A stretch of DNA of 64,000 nt from Branchiostoma lanceolatum (GCF_035083965.1 NC_089726.1:21932559-21996558); one strand, 5' to 3'. Positions 38,401 to 49,181 are shown, numbered from the stretch's first letter. Made by a program: numbers and translations. Notes: a model not told the origin generated them from the letters alone.

Positions 38401-39169
38401 TAATGATGTAGAATATGATCTTTCTAAAAGTTTCTAAATAATGGTTACAGCATTCTACCATTTTCTACCATTTTTTTAAATTATTTGTGACATAGGTCAG
38501 TGGGCTGTGAATAAAGCAATTCACACATCTTATCAAGGAATAAAGCTTGGACATCATGCATAGATGGCTAGCCACAAAGGACCTAACAATGTCCAGCAGT
38601 GAAATCTAAAAATATAGAGGCAGACAATAGGGCTGGATTAGCACCTACTTTAATGGGGGAAATTACCCAAATCCACTATTGAAAAACTGTTGTAAACATT
38701 TCTCTATATTTCGAAATTAAGAAGAATCACATAGATATTTGCAAATTATTCTAGGGGAGAGGGTTGGGCTCCGCCGTCCAATACTGTGCCATACGACACA
38801 TAACACCCCACTGCCGCTAACGTTTCTGTGCACCCCTGGCATTAGTCATCTGAATCCCTCCTTGACGAATAATGGTACAACTTTAATCTTTAAAAGCGAC
38901 AAAATGGCGCGGTAGTGACAAGATTTCCTTGCTCAATGTGGTCTATGAACCATGCTGATATGGTCTTTCATATTATAGGTTTTCGATAGACGAACCTTGT
39001 TTGTTGACGATAAGTTCTGATAACTTTTCAGAACGTTGGATCCCAGGGCTCCGACTAGGAACACGTCAGAGAAAAATAGAAAGGAACCGCCGATGAAGAC
39101 GAGTTTCACCATCGGTTGTCTGTAGTCGATGGTTCCGAGGGCGGGGTGGATGGTTGAAGTTGAAGCCAT
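35445..39169 (-). CDS. TLC-domain membrane protein, copy gamma, altered start
   Basis: Exons are 38996-39169, 38132-38215 and 35445-36035, again 174, 84 and 591 bp with phase-0 junctions. Exons 2 and 3 are intact: VIWNLGFTRGLFGVFG, the VHHFLSFAG core and the tail ending LLKKDT. Exon 1 no longer begins MGLVEA. An inverted copy of its own 5' end is fused there, supplying a replacement ATG that reads MASTST before IHPALGT and keeps the total at 282 residues. The normal acceptor 8 bases before the ATG is gone; the nearest minus-strand AG lies inside the palindrome. The frame is therefore intact but correct splicing to the first exon is doubtful. Intron 2 carries a 1.5-kb Helitron-like insertion, and the upstream intron carries a 1.8-kb element. 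It could be an early pseudogene or a gene with a new start. Confidence 0.75.
36128..37622 (-). mobile_element. Helitron-like insertion in copy gamma intron
   Basis: About 1.5 kb is present only in unit gamma. Alpha (near 10613), beta (near 17555) and the left unit (near 2140) read through without it. On the minus strand it ends CTAG, preceded by the hairpin GCATTTGCTCCCGCAAATG a few bases upstream, and it sits between A and T with no target duplication, all Helitron features. The other end is not the canonical TC: it begins TTATG with a 15-bp-stem palindrome (ATGTATCGCCCATAC). It carries no Rep/helicase coding region, so it would be non-autonomous. Confidence 0.65.
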
Positions 39170-39223
39170 CCACCCCGCCCTCGGAACCATCGACTACAGA
39201 CAACCGATGGTGAAACTCGTCTT
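39096..39223. repeat. 58-bp inverted repeat built from TLC exon 1
   Basis: Bases 39096-39153 (5' coding part of exon 1, minus strand) are repeated in reverse complement at 39166-39223, separated by a 12-bp spacer TTGAAGTTGAAG. Both arms contain ATCGACTACAGACAACC or its complement. A TATATATATA run follows the outer arm. This is the signature of a template switch or foldback event at the start codon. Confidence 0.95.
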
Positions 39224-39668
39224 ATATATATATAATTTGAATGTTTTGAAAAAAGGAAAAGACTCTGAATCCATAAACTGTCATTTTGTTTATTCAGCGT
39301 TCTTGTTCAGCAATTTCTAAAATCTCTATTCAAACAACATACTGCGTGGCCATAATCCTCATGAGAAAAAGCTGCTAATGAAACATTGTCATATTCTAAT
39401 TCATTTGTAAAAACTTATCCTTTTTTGAGCACGTCTATATTGGCTAAGCCTTCACCAGATCTGTACTAGCATTTGCTAAGACTACAATGTAAAACTAACA
39501 TCGGAAGGTCTCTTCGTCTTTAAAAAAAATCTCATTTCAATAGTGGGGGGGCTGTGTGTGTAGTCATTTCAACAGCAACAAAAACACACGAGGTGTCGTT
39601 TTTCTCCTGAATCTCTAATCGTTTTCAATACATTGTAAAAAGGGAATTGAAAAATTTTGAAATCCTAG

Positions 39669-41493
39669 AGCCCTTGTCCTGCGGACCGCCTATATATAGG
39701 CGCTAGACATGAGTGTGCGGGTCCTGCGGACCGCCTATATATAGGCGCTGGGGGTATTTCCGGCATGGAAGCGTCGCACGGGCGCGTAACGCAAAGAACC
39801 CGAAAGTAACATAGCCTTGCAGCATGGACGGGGTCAAGGGTCAAAATTTTTCTTACGCAATCGGCCCAAGATGCATTGCGAGATATGATAATGAGGTCAT
39901 TATGTTAATGAAGCCGCCATGATGCCATGTCGTCTGCTGGAATGTTTTCGGGGCGATATTTTCCGTATTTCTGGCGGCAATTTCTGTGTTTAAAACGCAA
40001 AAATGGATCGGCACACGGTCAAAGACGTTCTAGAGGACATTTTCACGAACGTTTCAGTGGTGGAATATCCTTTATCAAGCGAAAATTCCGCTGAAATCAG
40101 TGACAGTTCTGGCAAAGACGGGGAGTCACAATGCAACATCGGCCTCGAAGACATGTCGGGGCAAGCGGAGAGCTTTACATGTTGCTGATGAACTTGACAG
40201 CGGCGCTGACGCTACTTTTAGCCGTGGAAAAGCTCGGGGCACTTACCGAGAACGGCGTGGACGTGCCCGAGGAGGTAGTGGGCGTGATCGCTGGCGGGGA
40301 AGTGGTGCATGATTTCTATTGAGGAGCTGACCTATACAAGGCCAGTCTCAGACTTTGATAGCCATACTCACCTGTTATAATATCTGCAATTCGTATTTCT
40401 TTACATATAATACGATATATCATTCTGATGTTGTCAAAACTGGTCAGAAACTTTGTAGTCTTTGTAGAAACCTGTGTGTTGGTGCTATACAAAGGTATAT
40501 AAAAACATAGTGGAATAATCTACTCTTTATTGCTTTTTATGTCTTTATTATAATGTAGCCTTTAGTATAGATTGTAACAACTGTATGTTGATATAACAAG
40601 AAAGTTTAGACTATAAGCTTTCCACTCATGTGTAGAAAGCTATCATGTCAATTGTTCTATGCCTTCAGCATGAAGTGTACTGTTCTGTATGAGGGTGTAG
40701 ATTTTGCTAAAAAGTGAGTTCAGCACCAAGGGCAGTCTACAACCATACACTCACCTGTTACTATACCTGTGTTTTTGGTCCTTCACATGTATCATTCTGA
40801 AGTTGCCAAGACTGGTCAGCAAAATTGTAGTCTTGGTAGAGACCTCTGTGTTGGTGCTATGCAGCAGTATATGGAAACTTTGTGGAATAATGTACTTTTT
40901 ATTGCCTTTTATATCTTTATTACCTTTGTATTCAATGATATTACTTTTTTTTGGAATTCCAAAGATAATACCTGTTGTCAGCATTCAGCTGATGTGTAGG
41001 AAAGTGATTGTAATAGAGGTAAAGAAAGAAGTATAATGATTCTAAATGGATCAGCTTTTCTACAGAAAAGCCAGTTCAGCACCGTGGACATTGTATGGTC
41101 ATAAACCTACCTGCTGAGATACCTGGGTGAAGTTCGTCATCATAGATATAGCTCTGAGGTTGTCAAGATGTGTCAGGAATGCTGCAGCTTTGATATTGGT
41201 ACTTTTTCTATGGTTTAGATATTTCAATACAAAAGTTTTTCGAAAAAAAAAGTTTTTTATTGATTTATTGCCATTATAAATCAATTCAGGTAGGTGCAGG
41301 CAGAAATTTGCAATATATTTTTGAAAAGTAGAGACTCTTAGCTTTGTATTGATATATAACTTTATAGAGTTATTTGTTGGCAAAGTATTAAAAAGATAGC
41401 AAAATTAAAGCAGTACCACTCCTTTAAATAGGGTCAAGAAAACCCCTCACAGGGACTACTGTAGGGTAAAAAAAGTCCAGCAGGACAAGGGCT
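39669..41493. mobile_element. 1.8-kb TIR element in unit gamma upstream intron
   Basis: The ends are AGCCCTTGTCCTGC and GCAGGACAAGGGCT. Unit beta reads ATCCTAGGAATATC at the empty site (near 19553). The duplicated target is AG if the repeats are counted in full, or up to CTAG. Inside are a 62-codon open frame starting MDRHTVKDVLEDIF (40003-40188) and three degenerate direct repeats of about 365 bp starting near 40330, 40695 and 41060. No transposase core was recognised, so it is probably non-autonomous and its superfamily is open. Confidence 0.85.
39676..39749. repeat. Duplicated palindromic 29-mer near the element end
   Basis: Two copies (39676-39704 and 39721-39749), 45 bp apart, each combine GTCCTGCGGAC with the perfect palindrome GCCTATATATAGGC. 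Subterminal repeated palindromes of this sort are often transposase-binding sites in DNA transposons; that role is inferred. Confidence 0.7.
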
Positions 41494-42203
41494 AGGAATA
41501 TCATGAAGATCACAAGACAATTCCCAACCCCTGACATCCAACCACAACTTTCGCGGTCGTCAAAAAAAAGGTCACGAAAACAATACACGTATACACCTCC
41601 CTGAGTTGGTTATTTACTTTTTTTCTTCCCACGCTTTGCCAAATGTAAGCAATTGGGAGCGGTGGCACTCTGGCGATATCACTTCGACCTAAATTTGACA
41701 TCACCGTATCTTTTTTTTTGGTTTCCGGAACCCTAAAATTTTCCGCACTAACAAAACCAACTCCTAACAGTAGTCGATGAAAGAGTGATACTATGTATCT
41801 ATGTAACCTATATCTACATCAGCTCAGTATAAACGTAATGCAGAGCTATGGCCCATTTAACCCTCATCCGACCGATACATTGTTGCGACGAATTTGGCTG
41901 CAGTTTGAACCCCCCCCCCCCACACACACACACTGTTGTGCTCATAAGCATAAACATAAACAAAAATCAGAAACAGACACCAACGGAACACACACAAACT
42001 CAAAACTTCTACAAAATGAGCAAAGCTCGGTAAAACAATTTGGCACTTGTAAGACATGCACTCAATCAAACTCATGGGATGGTTTATTCTCTGTCGATGA
42101 ATGTTGATATTGCACATACAAAGATATGCCCGGGGTTAAATCGGACCCCCATACGGGTCGGATAAAGGTTAGGTAACTATCAACTACAAAGACTTGCACT
42201 TAC

Positions 42204-42263
42204 CGCGTTTTGGTGATCCGAAGATTCTGTTGTCGACGTGGCGTCTTGGATATCGCTAACAAG
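42204..42263 (-). other. Probable non-coding first exon, TLC copy gamma
   Basis: The conserved minus-strand donor GTAAGTGC lies at 42196-42203, and a perfect GTCACGTGAC E-box at 42282-42291. Homology with the other units ends shortly above (about 42345), so this marks the right edge of the array. Confidence 0.5.
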
Positions 42264-42345
42264 TGCTTTGCTAATTTATTCGTCACGTGACAACACCACC
42301 TCATGATTGTTATCATAGCCTACATGTTGCTTTCGAATATACAAA

Positions 42346-43340
42346 CAAAATATATGAAAGTTGCACTGGCTATAGCTTACAAAGATCGCAGTGTCTGGGA
42401 GATGCGAATTGGCGCCATATTCTGTGTTTTGTATTCAAAGCATAGATGTAAGACTCCAACAGACGCAAGATTCTCTATGTCATGGTGTTAAGAATTGAAT
42501 ATCTTGCGTTTGATGGAAAGACTTTTATCTATTTCAACAAACCAAGTTAAAAAGCAGGTTCTCGACAGTAATACACAAACCAAGTTAAAAAGTAATACAT
42601 TTGCCCCCCTTAGGATATATTCTATGAGCTAAACCGTGCGTTTGAAGGAGACATTGAGTACTAAAATGTACGTGTATCAACAATTGTGGACATACCTTTC
42701 ATTGACCTTGACCAAATAATACTTCTTTCTTTGATCACCCGTTTTCTCGCAGCTCTTTGTGACCAGTAGGTCAGAGGTCAGCACCCTTAGATCAGGTATC
42801 ACGCTTTGCATTACATGCCTATTGTGGTCGTCCAGCAACGTCAACGAACGCTGGCAAAAACATCACGTTCTTTGTCAAGTTGCAAGTTGCACAGCTTTCT
42901 CTGCCCGCTCCTACCCATTTCCATTTCTTGTCCGTCCCTAAAACAAAGGGACAAGGGCTGCGAAATTCCAAACCTTTGCAGGCGTGGCGTTGATAGTGTC
43001 ACCAGAAGGGACGACAAAGCATGCATGACCCCAAGGTTCATGAAACCCGAAGGTTCATGAAACAAGAGTCCTGTTTGGCTACAGCCACCTCTGTTTTCTG
43101 AAGTATTGCGTAACAACGACGTTGAGGACCTTCCATAACACCGTGATAGAAACAGATTGTGATCTGCATTTGGAAACAACCAATATATCGTCGAACATTG
43201 CGTTTGACCACTGTGCGTTGTACCAGGGAAAAGGTAAGGACTTTGAGATTTGTTTTTCAGCCTCTTACACCCTTTTAAATGTACGCATGTGACTCTCTCT
43301 TCAAGCGTTCCAAAGACCCATAGAAAGCATCCGAGGTTAG
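42346..43340. other. Unassigned sequence right of the array
   Basis: No gene recognised. A 218-codon minus-strand open frame (42841-43497) has no family resemblance. It overlaps, on the opposite strand, a better exon candidate (43347-43521), so I do not call it. Confidence 0.45.
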
Positions 43341-43346
43341 ATTTTA

Positions 43347-43521
43347 ATGTGTGGTCAAATTCGTAATACAATGTTCTTGTCGTCTGCCGTTTTCTGGTTT
43401 GCAATGATTGTGACCGAATCGACGGTCCACAGGGATCTACAACAATCTTTCTGTCAAAAGACAGGTGAAGTTTGTAAAAACTTTCACGGCTGTCCACAAT
43501 CCCCCTCCCCGATTTGCTGTC
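43347..43521 (+). CDS. Candidate signal-peptide, cysteine-rich exon
   Basis: The open frame contains MFLSSAVFWFAMIVTES (from 43371), which looks like a secretion signal. A short segment with six cysteines follows, ending in the pair ICC. A GT donor (GTAAAC) follows at 43522, leaving phase 1. It lies 1.9 kb upstream of the EndoU exons on the same strand, and secreted EndoU proteins are common in animals, so it may be their first exon. The junction phase does not fit the 45374 exon directly, so at least one more exon would be needed. It may also be a chance open frame. Confidence 0.3.
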
Positions 43522-43524
43522 GTA

Positions 43525-44180
43525 AACATGTCGTACGACATATGTGACGTATGCCCTTTAAGATGAACATGTCGTACGACATATGTGACGTATGCCCTTT
43601 AAGAGGAACATGTCGTACGACATATGTGACGTATACCCTTTAAGAGGAACATGTCGTACGACATATGTGACGTATGCCCTTTAAGATGAACATGTCGTAC
43701 GACATATGTGACGTATGCCCTTTAAGAGGAACATGTCGTACGACATATGTGACGTATTCCCTTTAACAGGAACATGTCGTACGACATATGTGACGTATGC
43801 CCTTTAAGAGGAACATGTCGCACGACATATGTGACGTATTCCCTTTAAGAGGAACATGTCGTACGACATATGTGACGTATGCCCTTAAAGAGGAACATGT
43901 CGTACGACATATGTGACGTATGCCCTTTAAGAGGAACATGTCGCACGACATATGTGACGTATGCCCTTTAAGAGGAACATGTCGCACGACATATGTGACG
44001 TATGCCCTTTAAGAGGAACATGTCGTACGACATATGTGACGTATGCCCTTTAAGATGAACATGTCGCACGACATATGTGACGTATGCCCTTTAAGAGGAA
44101 CATGTCGCACGACATATGTGACGTATGCCCTTTAAGAGGAACATGTCGTTTGACATATGTGACGTATGCCCTTTAAAAAG
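43525..44180. repeat. 41-bp palindromic minisatellite, 16 units
   Basis: Sixteen head-to-tail units of exactly 41 bp start at 43525 and step by 41 to 44140. Each carries ATGTCGTACGACAT, a perfect 14-bp palindrome in most units, followed by ATGTGACGTATGCCCTTTAA. Variation is concentrated at one position in the palindrome (GTCGTACGAC against GTCGCACGAC) and in the linker (GAGG or GATG). No length variants were seen. It starts about 3 bp after the donor of the candidate exon above. Confidence 0.97.
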
Positions 44181-44507
44181 ACAATGTTATATATACTAGC
44201 TAGCTATTTCGTGATCAGCGCCTTCGTTATAAGTAACAAAGAAGACTAATGATGTTTAAAAAAATTATGATGTTTATAGTAAGTTGTTATAAGTGTTGCA
44301 GTAATATTATGTAACTGAGCGTGCAAATCAGAGGTTAGGCTGCCATATGCTTTGTGCAATAAAACAATCCAATCCAATGATTTTATGGCGTATTCTACGA
44401 ATAAGTGTATAACTGACAGTGATAAGTAAGTAAGGAACAGCTGCTAAGGTATTGTTATATTTTTTGTCTTCTTTTTCAACTGTGTAAGATCAGTTTTTGA
44501 TATATAA

Positions 44508-45018
44508 TTAGGCCACACCATCTTAATTTTATGGATGACATCCGCGCGCGCATTGATTTTCGTCAGTTTTCCAAAAAAAAAAAAATCACCTCCCAAGAGG
44601 CTCCGAAATTTTGTTCATGATATGACAAAACTGTCATTGTACATGTCTGTATTAAACTGAATGATATTATCTCTGGCTGGGTTGCCTACAGAGTTTGATG
44701 TTTTGCCCTGACTGAAGGCGTGATGTTGTGTACACAGCCGAACACATTTTATTTTTTTCTTTGAACGGCCAAATGTTACATATGGGTCTTTAAACCAGGC
44801 ATCATCCATGTTAAAAGCACTTTGATATGAGCTAATTCCAACAAATAAAGACTTGTTTGTTTGTTACACTGTGTTCTGTGGTTTAATTTGCAATACCAGC
44901 TATGTAGTCCTCCGGTTTATCATCTTTTTTTTTTGCTAGATTTTTTTTTTCGCCCTCTCGCATTAGTTTTGGGGACTCCAGAGGATGTCATCCATAAAAT
45001 TAAGATGGTATGGCCTTA
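44508..45018. mobile_element. 511-bp MITE with 35-bp terminal inverted repeats
   Basis: The left end (TTAGGCCACACCATCTTAAT and on) is complemented at the right end (ATTAAGATGGTATGGCC at 44999-45015). The inner 450 bp is AT-rich with a poly-A/T run and has no recognised coding sequence. Target duplication is unclear: the flanks share only AT-rich TAATTA-like bases. It lies upstream of the EndoU exons. Confidence 0.75.
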
Positions 45019-45373
45019 CATAATTATCATATGTGACAATATTTCATTTACAATATCTGTCAACAAAGGTCCTCAACTTCAACATGGGATCTCTGTCTGA
45101 AGTCTGCAAGATACTTTAGGATCTCGACCATAACAGGTTAAAGAGGGGAAAAGACTACAAAATAAACCTAAAGGTACTTCATAATTAAATCATATAGATA
45201 ACCCATGAATATGTATCAGGACTCTTATATCGCACTAATGTTTCATGAATAATTTTTTGCACATTTCTTAAAATGTTTGTTTTTGATAATAGGGCTCTAA
45301 ACAATGGTAACAGTGAGTTCCTGCTGACAATGTCGATGAGCAAAGATTATGATTATCATATTTTTTATTGCAG

Positions 45374-48300
45374 GGAACCAAATTGTTTTCCTCTGTGGAT
45401 ACGAAAAAGTTTGATGACATTCCAACTTACAAGGGTAAGTACATTTCGCAATACCGTCAAAACTTTCACCCGGAAGGTTACAATCAATTGCAACTTGTGA
45501 GATAAGTTCTTCGGTGTTATTGTGAAAGTTCATTGCAAGTTCTTGCCCGTGGGCTTTCTTTTTGTCTCTAAACGTGGTTAAATTAGGATGGAATTTGGTG
45601 GTCTCTCTTACAACGGATTATGATAGACACACGTTACAAGTGGATGCTCTTCTCTTCCAGCATAACTCTATTACAAATTATATCACCATTCTAGATATTT
45701 ATCAGTGTAGAACTTATAATAGTTTATCGGTTTATTGGTCAGAAATCACCAGTGCAATGACAGCCAATGTTGAATTGCTGCAGGTTTTACAATCACATAA
45801 TACACAACAGATACATATTTGATCCACACTTGCCCTTTCTGGACTCGTCGCAAGAGTCGGCAGGTGCCAGCAAGTGACCTTCCCCAACCGAAATCAGGTA
45901 CCCATTCACACCTGGGTGGAGTGAGGAAAGTCGTGTTAAGTGCCTTTACACAAGGGCACAACATCGGTGCATAGCAGTGGTTTCGAACCCGGGACCTCCT
46001 GGTTACCTCACCCTACCGATTGCGCCACACGATGTCACATAAACTTGACCCGTCTGTTGTTCTAGCTTTAATCCCGCTGCTCAACCACTACGAGCCTGTA
46101 ACCACCGTACCCGAGAAGGAAACACAGGCAAAGTCCGACATGAGCAGAGCCTTCCTAAATCGTTGCCTGGAAACTGCCGTCATGAAAAAGGCACGTTCCT
46201 TCTTGTTAAGCAAAGGTAAGTTACAAACTTTCGTTTTGCATGGTTTGCACTCATGTCATCCAATGCGGGGTAGGTCCCTCGTAGACTATAAACATTATCC
46301 AACTCGAATTCCACGACAAATGATTTTAACCTTTATGGATGACGTATTATGGCTGTTTCTCATTGATTATGCAAATGCTGTCCTCATTTGCATTAATCGT
46401 ATCAAGGCAAACCTGATCCTGCAGTTCCAAAAAGGCCGCTATGGGGCCGAAACCTACACCACTTACTCTCTGGCCCAACAGCTATCTACCACTCAAACAT
46501 AAGGACCATGACAAGTCCAGAGCACCGAGATGTAAAAATTGGAATTTGAAGTTCCGCTGCAGTATCTGAACAAGCTGCTAGGGGCCCCTAAATCTAATCA
46601 TTTTCAGGTCTCATCAAGACCTACCCACATACCAAATATAAACACAAACCATTCAGGCCTTCTCGAGTTATGCTGTTTATCGACATACACACACATGCAC
46701 ACATACACAAACGCTACAAAAAAAGAGTTCTGAGACCTCATATCTCCATGAACTATTCTGTTTATGCAAATGACTTGAACATTTACATAACATATGCTTG
46801 GTCATGAACACCTTTAACTAACTTACACATGTCGCAATATTGACAGCCCTATCATTTACCACTTAGATGAATTATGGCGCGTTTGCATTAATTATGCAAA
46901 TTAGGAATTTATTTGTATAATTGAAGTGGATAGTTTGATCATACATCAACTCAAAACTTTGAAGTTTGACTCAGATTCAGAAAACTGTTCGGGTTTCAAT
47001 GTCTTGTGTTCCATTATTGTATGAATGATTTCTGAGACCTATTCACAGGACCTGCACCTGGCCGTAAAGGAGATCCTGAAAAAGCCTTCAAAAAGTTGCT
47101 GTACAAATTGTGGTTTCAGCGTCATTCCAGGCCAAACGAAGACGGGACAAAAATGTTCGTGCGCTATGAGTCCTTATCAATAATTGTTATGTACATACGT
47201 ATCAACTAGTAAGTATAGATTAAAAGCACTCGTAATATCTATGCATTTTAATGACTTATACTATACGTACGTATTTTAGCATTATTCTTGTAATTGTATT
47301 GCTGATCTCTCTGTAAATTAGCTGTAATTCAGACTGTTTTCTTGACTGTCTGCTAAATGCTATAGCTAAGAAAGATCTTTTGACTTAGAATGCTCAAAGT
47401 ATGAAGATATTACACAAATGTGCTAGACAGCATCACTACAATAAAGATTTCGCAATTTTTTCATTACATTTGTTGGTCTCTAATATTGCTTTGGTTGCCT
47501 TTAACAAATCCGAAACTCATGCAAAGCATAATTTGCTGCCCTACAGGTCAGCGTTTGAACATGTGTTTGTGGGAGAGATAAGTAACGGCCTGGTGCGCGG
47601 CTTCCACAACTGGGTCCAGCTGTATCTGGAGGAGCGTCAGAAGAACCTTCGCTACAAGGGCTTTGAGGTTAGTTACAGGTTTGCGTAGCAAAACCTATGT
47701 TGGATCCCTTGGCATGTGTGGTGGCCGCCATCTTGAATTGTGGCGTCAGAGGGTCGCCATACCATTTTATCGGGAGGGGTGTATTTTTGGGTCACTAGCG
47801 TTCTCTGTATTTTTCAACAAATCGGCACACAACTATCACACATTCAACTCAAATAAAAAGACAAAAATCAATACCAATTCATATTTATAAAAAAAACGCA
47901 ATCACTAAACTACCATAGCAAACCCGAAGTGTTTGTAGTATAAATACTTAACTCTAGTTGTGGTTGTGATGATTAAATTATTTCGATGTCTTTATTACTT
48001 GCGTCGCTGTATTTACACCTGCAAATCTCGATCATTGGCGAACAGGAAGTGAAAATATACCAACAAAGACATTAACATTGATGCCATCATATCAAAATCT
48101 GTCAGATTTCAAACCGCTATACTAGCTAAATGTTACAGAATAAACTTATTATTCCATAGAGTTGGATTTGAAACGGATTTGATGTTACAAACATCAAAAT
48201 AAAAATTCATATGGTGATTCTTCATCTCGTCCTTTATAAGGCCTGCGACAAACACATCATCACGATTGATTTCACCTGGAAAAACGGCAGCAGCAAAACA

Positions 48301-48489
48301 AATGGCAGTTTCTTCCTCGGCACAAGCCCGGAGTTTGAACTGGCCATCTACACCGTCTGCTTCCTGGTTGGGGACAGACGAAAGGATGAGACCGCGGTCA
48401 CTCTAGGGAACAAGCCCACTATCATCTTTACCCATCGGGCGGACGGCCAAATCGGGACATGTTACCCCAAATTACAGGTAATGCCATGA
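45374..48489 (+). CDS. EndoU-family endoribonuclease (partial, 5' exons not found)
   Basis: Exons 45374-45434, 46066-46215, 47049-47154, 47547-47667 and 48241-48489 join with matching phases (1, 1, 2, 0) into 228 residues of the XendoU/EndoU domain. The domain starts at [10 protein letters not shown] and runs through [15 protein letters not shown] and LWFQRH. The first catalytic histidine lies in FEHVFVGE and the second in GFHNW. The catalytic lysine is in [11 protein letters not shown], followed by the hallmark [10 protein letters not shown]. The C-terminus reads IGTCYPKLQ. The last exon is taken through to the stop at 48487-48489, because the potential donor at 48478 has no obvious downstream exon. 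The third exon's donor (GTTCGT) is weak but is the only one that keeps phase. EndoU enzymes cut RNA at uridines, leaving 2',3'-cyclic phosphate ends. The opening part of the domain and any signal or somatomedin-B region lie in unseen upstream exons. A SINE sits 30 bp before the second exon. Confidence 0.9.
45720..46035 (-). mobile_element. tRNA-derived SINE, copy 1
   Basis: Read on the minus strand, the head has an A-box-like TGGCGCAATCGG and a perfect B box GGTTCGAAACC. The body has TGAATGGGTACCTGATTTCG and the tail has ACCAATAAACC. The same element lies at about 62545-62890. Its 5' end is about 30 bp from the acceptor of the EndoU exon at 46066. Confidence 0.9.
46216..47048. other. EndoU intron with degenerate repeat
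   Basis: No exon is recognised between the exons at 46066 and 47049. An intron-retaining open frame continues to 46502 but lacks EndoU motifs. The stretch 46540-46700 (GCTGCAGTATCTGAACAAGC and surroundings) resembles the degenerate repeats with ACTGCAGCGG phrases in the array 3' flanks. Confidence 0.45.
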
Positions 48490-49181
48490 GGAAATTTGAG
48501 ACATTGTACTTTTCCTTACAATAGTGATTATATACATGTAATAGTCTTTATTGCATATTCCTGCCCAGATGAGCTAAATGCACATGTGGTCTATAAGAAA
48601 CATAATGCAAAACATGAATTGATATAAGATGCTACATTCTAACATTAAAGAGACTAACAAAACTGTGGACTATTGCTAAACTAATGTTGATCACCTATAA
48701 TAGTAGTTTCTTCTCTCTTTTTGAAACATTTAGAAACATGACTACATTTTTTGTCTATTATATATTAGTTCTTAAATGGCATCAGGTATATAAAAGTGTC
48801 CTGCTTTGACATTTTTGTACATTTCTTGTCTAATTCTATTGTCTTAAACAGCAATTGGCGATTATCTCCATGTAAAGAACAATCGAATAAAAAGTGGGTT
48901 TCAATAGTAATAGTACAGCCAAGGCTGTACATGTATAAAGTAACCACTTAACGTACTCAATGGTTGTGAATGCTTCGGCAAATGGTCAAAATAACCTTAG
49001 GCCAGGGGTCCACCAATTTCGCAACAAAAAGATGGCCACAATGGCCAGGTGTTCCTTATGCAAAGGTGGTCTCTACTACAGATCTGACTGAATTTGTAAA
49101 GCAACAGTCATTGTAAGGACAGAACCCATTTGCATACATGGAGTCTCGAAATAACTGAACAGAGATTTGGGTCTACATGTT

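Larger units (their letters stand above)
31013..42263. repeat. Array unit gamma (continued after the giant element)
   Basis: Unit gamma begins at 20114, is split by the giant element, resumes at 31013 and ends near 42263. Removing the three large insertions leaves about 8.2 kb, similar to alpha's 8.6 kb. The flank 31013-35444 matches 5490-9930 and includes the segment missing from beta. At 32700-32890 it keeps about 190 bp that alpha has lost. Confidence 0.8.

Noticed and set aside
40704..41036. 110-codon hydrophobic open frame in the 1.8-kb element
   Set aside because: It lies in AT-rich degenerate direct repeats; the neighbouring repeat copies do not keep the frame.
39669..41493. A piggyBac origin for the 1.8-kb element, suggested by an acidic N-terminal-like frame and an RG-rich frame
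   Set aside because: The target site is CTAG/AG rather than TTAA, and no catalytic region is present.
42841..43497. 218-codon minus-strand open frame
   Set aside because: No family resemblance, low-complexity composition, no splice or promoter context, and overlap with a better plus-strand exon candidate.
43763..43987. Repetitive peptide frame in the 41-bp minisatellite
   Set aside because: A frame through a tandem repeat whose unit length is not a multiple of 3; it reflects lack of stops only.
45720..46035. A functional tRNA gene suggested by A- and B-box sequences
   Set aside because: The head does not fold into a full cloverleaf by eye, and it continues into a repeated body and tail found again at 62545-62890, so it is a SINE.
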